From positions 1-25,932 of the forward strand of contig CALOEW010000029.1 in NCBI GenBank assembly GCA_942492445.1: 25,932 nucleotides of DNA, read 5' to 3'. Positions 8,093-14,911 of this stretch are shown piece by piece (position 1 is the stretch's first letter; each line of letters begins with the position of its first letter). The notes under the pieces are model-generated. The model did not search any database and had not been told where the DNA came from. It worked only from the letters and a program-made list of their open reading frames with translations. The position numbers and the translations under genes were made by a program. The stretch comes from NORP240 sp942492445 (GTDB lineage: Bacteria > Pseudomonadota > Gammaproteobacteria > Pseudomonadales > Pseudohongiellaceae).

Positions 8093-9253
8093 TCAGATGT
8101 TCAGGGACTGCAGCTCCACCCGGGAAACCAGCTCGTCAACACCATTGACGCTCTGGTACGTGTCAATTCTGGCCGGCACACCGCCGGCGCTGTTGATAAA
8201 CCAGGCTTCCGAGTAACCCTCTTCCACCCCGTCATCGTTCAGGCTCTTGATCAACTGATGCACCGTACTGAAGGTTCCTGCTGGAACGGTGAGTGACTGG
8301 CTGACCGACAGGGTTTCCAGGATCGATTCACCGGTATCGGCCGAAAACGCCGGAATCGGAACACCCAGGTTGGTGCCGGTGGTCATGGAGACTACCGAGG
8401 CCACGAACCAGATCATGCCGCTGCAAATGGTTTCCGGCGATTCGAACTTGGGGGGATCAAAGACGGTGTTGGATGCGGATGTCACAGAAAAACCCTGTGA
8501 CGTAGTGGTGGCTTCGGTGTCCGTCTCAGTAGAGTACAGCCAGCCATTGGCACGCAGAATATACGAGGTTGTTGTGGATAGCGTGCTGGAGCTGAATCCG
8601 GAAGCACTGATCTGCTGATTCGTTTCGGTAGTCGTCGAATTATCAGTGACTGCCGTATAGGTCGTGGTGTAGTTGATGTTGCCGGTCATGCCGTCCTGGA
8701 ACACGGACCCCGCATAACTGGCGACAGTGCCCACTGCCGGATTGGTAAGGTTGACACAACTGCCACTGCCCTGGTTCAGAACCGCGTTCTGCCCATCGCT
8801 GCTGCCACCGTCGCCACCATCGTCACCGTCGCCATCGTCACCGCCATCGCCATCGCCATCGCCATCGCCATCGCCATCGCCGTCGTCGCCGCCATTCCCT
8901 TCGTCAGGCGGCACGTAGCCAAGCGCGGTCAGGAGGGCGTCGAGCGAGTCAATAAGCGTGACTTCGGTCCAGGGGCCGCCCAGAACGTAAAAATTGCCTT
9001 CATCTATATTCAGTGCACCGTAGATCCCTGTTTCCTCGTAGAAGCGCGCCAGCCAGGAGGAGCCCAGGACCTCCGCCTCGAAAGTCTCGGGTCCGGTGGG
9101 AAACAGCTCCGGTAGCAGCGCTTCCGCCTGTTCCATGATGAAGTTAAAGGGGTCAAGGAAACTGCTCTGAGCATAATTAGAAGCGCTGAAACTCAGAGTA
9201 ATCAGCGTGAGGCACACAGTCGCAGTCATTTTCAGGATAGGATTCTTGTTCAT
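8093..9253 (-). CDS. Secreted protein with Gly-Asp repeat linker
   Basis: A 386-aa exported protein of unknown function. It has a signal peptide (cleavage near NYAQ, residue 29). Residues about 35-115 contain LLPELFP, RFYEETGIYGAL and FYVLGGPW, which resemble a small domain seen in many gammaproteobacterial surface proteins. A linker of about 40 residues (roughly 118-157) is almost only Gly and Asp. The C-terminal domain (about 160-386) is Thr/Ser-rich and beta-strand-like, with two Cys residues that could form a disulphide. The linker's GD repeats come from a hexanucleotide microsatellite (8843-8881). Asp-rich linkers of this kind may bind calcium. The ATG at 9253 has GGGAAG about eight bases upstream. 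The gene converges with the transglutaminase-like gene. Confidence 0.75.
   Translation of the reverse strand: MNKNPILKMTATVCLTLITLSFSASNYAQSSFLDPFNFIMEQAEALLPELFPTGPETFEAEVLGSSWLARFYEETGIYGALNIDEGNFYVLGGPWTEVTLIDSLDALLTALGYVPPDEGNGGDDGDGDGDGDGDGDGGDDGDGDDGGDGGSSDGQNAVLNQGSGSCVNLTNPAVGTVASYAGSVFQDGMTGNINYTTTYTAVTDNSTTTETNQQISASGFSSSTLSTTTSYILRANGWLYSTETDTEATTTSQGFSVTSASNTVFDPPKFESPETICSGMIWFVASVVSMTTGTNLGVPIPAFSADTGESILETLSVSQSLTVPAGTFSTVHQLIKSLNDDGVEEGYSEAWFINSAGGVPARIDTYQSVNGVDELVSRVELQSLNI
8843..8881 (-). repeat. Hexanucleotide microsatellite (GCCATC)6.5
   Basis: Six perfect tandem copies of GCCATC plus GCC on the plus strand, flanked by degenerate GTCACC/GTCGCC units that extend the tract to about 8810-8895. 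On the coding strand it encodes alternating Gly and Asp. Because the unit is six bases, slippage would change linker length without shifting the frame. Confidence 0.95.
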
Positions 9254-9471
9254 TAGCTTGCTTCCCGGAGTAGTTCAGGTTGACAGGGATATGCCTTGAT
9301 CGGCTCACCCCCAGACTATATCCCGGTTGGGATTCGGGTGCCAGTGCGAACCGGTTTGGATACCTGAGTTTGCTGGACATCCTGGCACCGGGGGGATACT
9401 TTAGGGCCTGTTCACACTAATTCGATTGTCACTGTTGTGACTGAAAAAGCGCCAATCCAGGAGAATGCGTC

Positions 9472-9972
9472 ATGAACCGAACGGCAGGGTTTGCTGCAGT
9501 GGCCATGCTGGTCGCCGGGATCCTGGCCTGGATGTTCACCGCGCCCTATCTGCCCAACCAGGGGTTGGCGCGAACGCCCGGCATCCTTATCGGTGGCACC
9601 CTGACCGAACCTCCAGGTGATTTCACGCCACTCAATTCCCGGCACCAGGGGCCATTGCTCATGAAACAGGCGGGGTTCCCGCCCCTGGTGATCTATCTGA
9701 ACTGGGTGGGAACTGCGGACGGAGTCATCACCGCCACCCGGCCGGACGGAGGCTATTGGACTCAGCGGGTGCGTAACAGAGGTGGAAACGGGCTGCTTCG
9801 TATCGGTGATGCGACCTATGCTATGACTGCTACTGAAATTCACGGGGAACAACGGCTCGCCATGATGGAACAATGGGCCGCCAGGGCTGGCCGGCCCGTT
9901 GATGAACCGCTGTACCCGGGTACCGAACCGCTGCGCGACTGGGATGTTTTCTTCTGGACCCCCCGACACTGA
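9472..9972 (+). CDS. Small exported protein, possibly split-barrel nitroreductase-like
   Basis: A 166-aa protein with an N-terminal hydrophobic segment (residues 5-25, FAAVAMLVAGILAWMFTAPY) acting as signal or membrane anchor. The rest has a short beta-rich core: FPPLVIYLNWVG, GVITATRPDGGYWTQRVRNR, GLLRIGDATYAMTATEI, then a helix and the ending DWDVFFWTPR. The TxRxxRxxxN...LRIGDxxY...ATEI pattern loosely recalls flavin-binding split-barrel proteins (PNPOx/DUF385-like), but this is a weak impression and I do not assign a function. The ATG has CAGGAG eight bases upstream, which supports expression. It is followed after 91 nt by an SDR gene on the same strand. Confidence 0.65.
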   Translation: MNRTAGFAAVAMLVAGILAWMFTAPYLPNQGLARTPGILIGGTLTEPPGDFTPLNSRHQGPLLMKQAGFPPLVIYLNWVGTADGVITATRPDGGYWTQRVRNRGGNGLLRIGDATYAMTATEIHGEQRLAMMEQWAARAGRPVDEPLYPGTEPLRDWDVFFWTPRH

Positions 9973-10063
9973 ACCGGGCTCCACTTCCGGTGACGCTCCC
10001 TTCCTACTTCCAGCCCGATACGGTACCTTTCACAGCTGTTGAGAAGCCAGGGAACCCAGGAAA

Positions 10064-10821
10064 ATGTCGTCCAGCCAGCTTAAACCGTCCTTATAACCGG
10101 CGCCAGCCGTGGTATCGGCGCCGCCACGGCACTCACCGCCGCCCGATCCGGGTGGCGCGTGTGCCTGAACTACCGCAACCGAAAAGTAGAGGCGGATGCC
10201 CTGGTCGAGCAGATTCTGCGGTCAGGCGGTGAAGCGGTGGCCTGTCAGGCGGATGTGAGTAACGAAGCCGGAGTGCTGTCACTGTTTGGACTTGTGGACA
10301 AACAATTCGGTGCCCTGGACGCCCTGGTAAACAATGCCGGTATCATCACCACCAGCTCGCGCCTGGTGGACATGAGCTGTGAACGGGTGGAAAGGGTTTT
10401 TGCAGTCAACGTGCTTGGCAGCTTTCTGTGCGCCAGGGAAGCCGTGAAACGGATGTCAACCCGGCTGGGTGGGCACGGCGGAGCCATCGTCAACCTGTCG
10501 TCGGCGGCAGCCAGGCTGGGTGCTCCTGGAGAATTCATCGACTACGCTGCCAGCAAGGGCGCCATTGACACGTTTACCCTCGGTCTGGCCAAGGAGGTCG
10601 CCGGCGAGGGCATTCGTGTCAACGCAGTCAGGCCCGGTCTGATAGAAACAGATATCCACGCCGACACCGGGGACCTTGGCAGGTCAGAACGGCTGCGCCC
10701 CCATGTTCCCATGCAGCGCATAGGCACGCCTCAGGAGGTAGCCGACTGCATCGTCTGGCTGATGTCCGATCAGGCGTCCTATGTAGCAGGAGCACTGATC
10801 GATATAGCCGGCGGTCGCTGA
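10064..10821 (+). CDS. Short-chain dehydrogenase/reductase, frameshifted near the N-terminus
   Basis: Classical SDR oxidoreductase (FabG-like, NAD(P)H), about 252 aa when repaired. The ATG at 10064 starts MSSSQLKP, and then the frame hits a stop at 10094. Moving to the frame beginning at 10087 gives VLITGASRGIGAATAL, the complete Rossmann TGxxxGIG motif, which runs without interruption to 10821. One missing base (a second G next to 10087) would join them. Without the repair the only intact reading starts at a GTG at 10159 and lacks the nucleotide-binding motif. Other signatures are present: NNAG (repaired residues 90-93), NLSS, catalytic YAASK (Tyr161, Lys165), RPGLIETDI and a C-terminal VAGALIDIAGGR. 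The substrate is unknown. An AGGA lies just before the ATG. Confidence 0.87.
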
Positions 10822-11128
10822 CGAGAACTGTTCGCAGCAGGAATACCCGTTGTCTTCGATCTGCAGGGTTACAGTACGCGGCGGACAACCGCCCCCACTC
10901 GGATGCCATCTGTCAGAACTACAACGATTGCGCCTAAGCGGCGCTTCAGTCCTGCCTTCGCGCGGGGCCTGATCACCGCGGCACTTATCCAGCAGTAAAG
11001 TTGGACAACACGCGGCTTTCGGGCTAACTTTTAAAAAATCCGACAGGCGACCTGCCGCTGCCACAACTCCATCTCAAGTGTGGTCTATCGGCACCGTTAT
11101 TTCATCAAGCGAATTCGGGAGGTTCCCC
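10822..11128. other. Intergenic region before the M20 peptidase
   Basis: About 300 nt. A short hairpin (GCGCC taagc GGCGC near 10931-10945) lies roughly 110 nt after the SDR stop. An AT-rich stretch (TAACTTTTAAAAAAT near 11024-11038), preceded by TTGGAC about 18 nt upstream, could be a promoter for the peptidase. Both calls are weak. Confidence 0.3.
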
Positions 11129-12538
11129 ATGCGCAGTCTGTATTGCACCGCCATTGCGACACTTGTCTGGGTCTCACCTTCCCTGCTTCTCGCACAACTT
11201 CCGGAACCGGACTGGGTGGCGGTGGAAGAAGAAACCCTGAGCCATTTCCAAACCCTGCTGCAGTTTGACACCAGTGATCCGCCAGGTCGGGAATTGCCGC
11301 TGGCGGAATACCTGCACGACGTCCTTGAAGCGGAGGGTATTCCCGTGGAACTGCTGGCGACCGATCCGGACCGCCCCAACGTTCTGGCCCGTCTGAAGGG
11401 CTCGGGTGCCGGGAGGCCACTGCTGATCATGGCCCACACCGACGTGGTAAACGTGGATCCGGAAAAGTGGCTCTTCCCACCCTTCAGCGCCACAGTCGAT
11501 GGCGGGTACGTGTACGGGCGCGGTGCAGTGGACGACAAGGACAACCTGACCGCTGCACTGATGGTGATGTTGAACCTCCGGCGGCTCAATATCCCCCTGG
11601 CGCGGGACGTGATTTTCCTGGCCGAATCCGGTGAAGAAGGCGCGACCCAATACGGTATTGAATTTATGGTCAATAACCATTTTGACAAGATCGATGCCGA
11701 GTTCTGTCTTGCCGAAGGCGGCGGTGTCACCCGGGTCAATCGGGAAGTGCAGTACGCATCGGTACAGACCGTGGAGAAGATTCCCTACGCGGTAGAACTG
11801 GTTGCTACGGGTGTCGCCGGGCATGGTTCCGTGCCCCTGCAGACCAATTCCGTGGCACGTCTCGCCAGGGCGGTGGCGGCAATCGCTGACTGGCGCACGC
11901 CGGTCCGCCTGAACGAAACCACGGCCGCCTACTTCGAGCGGCTGGCTTCCATCTCTCCCGCTGCCGACGCGGAACGATACCTGGCGGTGCTGGATCCGGG
12001 TCGGGCCCGCGAGGCGGATGAATACTTTCTCGCCAACGAGCCTCGTCACGCCTCCATGTTACGATCCTCACTGTCGCCCAACATTTTCGATGCGGGCTAC
12101 CGGATCAATGTCATTCCTTCCGAGGCTCGCGCGACGGTGGACTTTCGCGCACTGCCCGATGAAAACGTCCCCCGGTTTCTGGACGAAATCCGCCGCGTGG
12201 TCAACGACCCGGCAGTGGATGTCAGCCTGGGGGAACGCAACACCCGCCCGCCTGGTCAGGCCAGCCTGAATACTGCCGCCTTTGCCGCCATCGAGGCCAA
12301 CGTGACTCGCCACTATGGCGTTATTACACTGCCGACCATGAGTACCGGCGCCACCGACATGGCCTACCTGCGCAATGCCGGAATCCAGTGCTACGGTATC
12401 GGACCGGCCATCGACAGAGAGGATGGACCGCTGGGCTTCGGAGCACACAGCGACCAGGAGCGCATTCTGATCAGTGAACTGAACCGTTTTGTGCGCTTTA
12501 ACTGGGATCTGGTATTGGACCTGGCTGCCATAAAGTGA
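11129..12538 (+). CDS. Exported M20-family metallopeptidase
   Basis: A 469-aa co-catalytic zinc peptidase of the M20 (ArgE/DapE/CPG2) family, with a Sec signal peptide (cleavage near LLLAQ, residue 23), so it is probably periplasmic. The zinc ligands are visible: MAHTD (His103, Asp105), GRGAVDDK (Asp135), the catalytic and ligand pair AESGEEG (Glu169, Glu170), CLAEGG (Glu196) and the late FGAHSDQE histidine. The dimerisation 'lid' domain starts near TGVAGHGS and continues to FRALPDE. Such enzymes cleave peptides, N-acyl amino acids or N-carbamoyl compounds, and the substrate cannot be told. The start was chosen because GGGAGG lies eight bases before ATG 11129 and the signal peptide begins there. 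An upstream in-frame ATG at 11078 adds 17 residues without such support. Confidence 0.9.
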   Translation: MRSLYCTAIATLVWVSPSLLLAQLPEPDWVAVEEETLSHFQTLLQFDTSDPPGRELPLAEYLHDVLEAEGIPVELLATDPDRPNVLARLKGSGAGRPLLIMAHTDVVNVDPEKWLFPPFSATVDGGYVYGRGAVDDKDNLTAALMVMLNLRRLNIPLARDVIFLAESGEEGATQYGIEFMVNNHFDKIDAEFCLAEGGGVTRVNREVQYASVQTVEKIPYAVELVATGVAGHGSVPLQTNSVARLARAVAAIADWRTPVRLNETTAAYFERLASISPAADAERYLAVLDPGRAREADEYFLANEPRHASMLRSSLSPNIFDAGYRINVIPSEARATVDFRALPDENVPRFLDEIRRVVNDPAVDVSLGERNTRPPGQASLNTAAFAAIEANVTRHYGVITLPTMSTGATDMAYLRNAGIQCYGIGPAIDREDGPLGFGAHSDQERILISELNRFVRFNWDLVLDLAAIK

Positions 12539-12603
12539 GGCAGGTGCCGGGCGCGCCTGATGAACATGACAGGAACCAATGAGTTGATCCATCTGGCCCA
12601 TTC

Positions 12604-12625
12604 GCCAGGCAACCTCTGATCAATT
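12604..12625 (+). repeat. Dispersed CTCTGATCAA element, copy C
   Basis: The best-preserved copy, with CCAGG followed by CAACCTCTGATCAATT. It differs from copy D (17655-17676) at three of 22 positions and from copy E (19896-19917, minus) also at three. It lies 65 nt after the M20 peptidase stop and about 60 nt before the ATP-grasp start. Confidence 0.6.
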
Positions 12626-12683
12626 ATTGCAGGTCGCTGACGATAATTACTCATGGTCTCCCTAAGCATCAAGAGGATTCAGA

Positions 12684-13679
12684 TTGGATCAGTCAAACCC
12701 CGCCATTCTCGTGCTGCGCGACGCGGTCGTTCGCAATGGCAACAACAGCTTTGACATCATTCGGAACTGGGTAGCCACCGCGTTTCCTGATTTCAGCCCG
12801 GATTTCCGTGTGCTGGAGCTACCCGGCACAATCGATGAATGGGACGGTATTCGGGTGCTGGTCAACTGGACCCTGGATCCGGTGAAGCTGTGGTCAGACG
12901 CTGTCTACGAGCAGATCAGCCGGTTACAGCAGGACTGCGATGGCCGCGGAATTCCGGTGATCAACCGTGTCGACCGTCAGATAAACGCAGGCAAATTTCA
13001 GGCGGCCCAGGCGGTTACCACAATCGGGCTGCGGACACCGCGCTCGGTGCTGATAAAAAATCACGCGGAATTCCTGCAGGATTATTCCGGCGTGAAATTT
13101 CCGTTGATGGTGCGGGAGAACTGGGGTCACCAGGGAAAGATTTTACGAGTGGAAAGGCCGGAAGAGATCAGCGAGGAAAATCTGAAAGGCTTTGCCAACC
13201 CCGTCGCCATCGAGATAATCGACGTCCGCAACCCGGATGACGGGTGGTACAGAATGCGCCGTTATCTCGCAAGCGGCCCGATGGGTATTTCACTGTTCAG
13301 CAAACGCGCACAGGACTGGGTTGTCCGGGACAATGTCGCTGACACCAGCACAGACGCTGAGGAAGAACACCTCCGGTACACCGGTCAGGAAGACCCAAAC
13401 CATGAGAAATTTCAATCGATAGCGCGGCTCCTCGGGCTCGATGTTCTGGCCTTCGATTACTCGTTGGATCAGGACGGCGAGGTCGTGGTCTGGGAAGTCA
13501 ACCCGTATACACGACTGCGTTTTGTCCCCGAGGAATCCCTGTCCCGGATTACGCCTGCCCAGCGGGGAGCGGCGGCGATGGTATCACTGTGCCGCATGCG
13601 TGCCGGGCTGCCGGTGAACTCACGAATGTTGAGATACCTGGGCTACGCGGCCCACCATGTGATACCAGCTTCTCAGTAA
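12684..13679 (+). CDS. ATP-grasp superfamily protein (RimK/glutathione-synthetase-like)
   Basis: A 331-aa cytosolic protein. The central and C-terminal parts look like an ATP-grasp ligase: INAGKFQAAQAVTTIGLRTP (start of the A-subdomain), FPLMVRENWGHQGK (nucleotide-binding lysine and loop), and FDYSLDQDGEVVVWEVNPYTRL, whose ExN pair would bind Mg2+. ATP-grasp enzymes join a carboxylate to an amine or thiol through an acyl-phosphate. The acceptor here is unknown and no partner gene for a pathway lies next to it, although an M20 peptidase precedes it by about 145 nt. The start is a TTG at 12684 with AGAGGA about six bases upstream. No ATG fits, and the conserved N-terminal strand ILVLRDA begins eight residues later. 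Confidence 0.72.
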   Translation: MDQSNPAILVLRDAVVRNGNNSFDIIRNWVATAFPDFSPDFRVLELPGTIDEWDGIRVLVNWTLDPVKLWSDAVYEQISRLQQDCDGRGIPVINRVDRQINAGKFQAAQAVTTIGLRTPRSVLIKNHAEFLQDYSGVKFPLMVRENWGHQGKILRVERPEEISEENLKGFANPVAIEIIDVRNPDDGWYRMRRYLASGPMGISLFSKRAQDWVVRDNVADTSTDAEEEHLRYTGQEDPNHEKFQSIARLLGLDVLAFDYSLDQDGEVVVWEVNPYTRLRFVPEESLSRITPAQRGAAAMVSLCRMRAGLPVNSRMLRYLGYAAHHVIPASQ

Positions 13680-13828
13680 CGCGGGACTTTGAGGCCCCAC
13701 CTGGTTCATTAAAACCGGCAAGACCCCAGCCTGTAGCGGTCAGGGCAGCTCTCCACCCAACCGGCCCCGAAATTCCCGATGGCCGGTATGGAAGCTGGAG
13801 TAATTGCGCCAATTCAGCCATGTCGCGA

Positions 13829-14653
13829 TCAATTCTCCAACCCGAGCGCCCAGCGGATACCACCTGTCAGGTGTGCCCTGAAGGCTGAATCATTGGTCCA
13901 GGTTTCCGGAAGGTGCCCCAGCGAAGTATAGAATACGCGGCCCTCGCCCCAGTAGCGCCACCAGGACTGCGGGTAATCACCGCCTTCCCGGATACGGGCG
14001 CGAGGCGCAAGGCCGTCAAGATCCATATGCTCTGTATCCAGACTGAGCAGCACGTGGACGCGGTCGCGGGAGAAACCCATTGGCGCCTTGAAGTTGCCGG
14101 GTGAGGAGATGTTCAGTTCAGGTGCCGACTCGCTCCAGGGTGCCGATGCAAAGGTATAGAACTCCTCAACGATGGGCCAGCTCGATGCGAACATGCGGGT
14201 CGCCGGATGCGTGTTGTCCTCAACCTTGAGCACGCCCAGTCGCCGCTGGTTGACGGGAGTGCTGCTTCCCAGCAGCGGCGTCGCGATCGACTGGAAGTAA
14301 TACGCCCCCAGCATCTCCCCGTACTCCGGGTAGTCGTACATCATGACCGTGGCACAGTGGACACCGATGAAGGCTTTACCGCTTCTCACGAAGTCCACAA
14401 TGGCCTTCTTCTGTACTGTGGTCATGCCGATATCACCGTTGGCCATCATCATGAGGCCGTCGAACTGGTTCAGGTACTCCGGGGTGAAAAAGCTCAGGTC
14501 CTGGTTCCCGACCCCGGGCTCGTAGCCCTTCAGTGTAGTGACGTCAAAGCCGGCCGCTTTGCCGAATTCCACCGCCTGCTCTTCCGCGGCAGGCAGACTG
14601 GCATGCCCATGGGAGCCTGGCGCGCCGACCCCCGGATAGGTCAGAAACAGCAC
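13829..14653 (-). CDS. ThuA-like domain protein, start uncertain
   Basis: A ThuA-like protein (glutamine-amidotransferase-like fold) of at least 274 aa, with KKVLFLTYPGVG, GLMMMANGDIGM, FVRSGKAFIGVHCAT, the HPAT motif, EEFYTF, GRVFYTSLGHLPETW and a final GGIRWALG. ThuA-like proteins in environmental bacteria are linked to sugar degradation, and the catalysis is unclear. The first usable start is a GTG at 14653, which falls inside the first beta strand. The same frame stays open upstream to about 14779 and encodes what looks like a signal peptide (WVAAYSLLSPGVVAQGAQA, then GSPKK), so the protein is probably exported. However, no ATG, GTG or TTG precedes that stretch. Either a non-canonical start (an ATT occurs) is used or the true start has been lost by mutation or sequence error. 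It converges with the ATP-grasp gene. Confidence 0.82.
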   Translation of the reverse strand: MLFLTYPGVGAPGSHGHASLPAAEEQAVEFGKAAGFDVTTLKGYEPGVGNQDLSFFTPEYLNQFDGLMMMANGDIGMTTVQKKAIVDFVRSGKAFIGVHCATVMMYDYPEYGEMLGAYYFQSIATPLLGSSTPVNQRRLGVLKVEDNTHPATRMFASSWPIVEEFYTFASAPWSESAPELNISSPGNFKAPMGFSRDRVHVLLSLDTEHMDLDGLAPRARIREGGDYPQSWWRYWGEGRVFYTSLGHLPETWTNDSAFRAHLTGGIRWALGLEN

Positions 14654-14880
14654 CTTTTTGGGGCTGCCTGCCTGCGCCCCCTGGGCAACAACGCCCGGCG
14701 ACAGAAGGGAGTACGCGGCGACCCAGCGGGCGAGGACGATCCGAATACTGAAACCAGCTGGGTGATTGGTCGCAGAAGCTCAATAATCCTGAACGGGCTA
14801 TTACGCTCGGTTTGTCATTATTTATGCCAGAGTGCTTCTTATCAGGTTATCTCCGAACCGCTTGAATGTACAGGACGAAT

Positions 14881-14907
14881 CAGGGAACCGTTGAGGACGG
14901 TTCCCTG
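14881..14907 (-). terminator. Strong hairpin just after katG
   Basis: A perfect 11-bp inverted repeat (CAGGGAACCGT / ACGGTTCCCTG) with a five-base loop, starting five bases beyond the katG stop codon. There is no clear T-run on the minus strand, so it may be a stabilising or attenuating 3' hairpin rather than a textbook terminator. Confidence 0.6.
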
Positions 14908-14911
14908 GTTG

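Noticed and set aside
8843..8881. Possible CRISPR-like repeat array
   Set aside because: It is a simple hexanucleotide microsatellite inside a coding region, with no spacers.
9406..9430. GGGCCTGTTCACACTAAT, which resembles sequences found at insertion-element ends
   Set aside because: No second copy, inverted partner or transposase is visible in the window.
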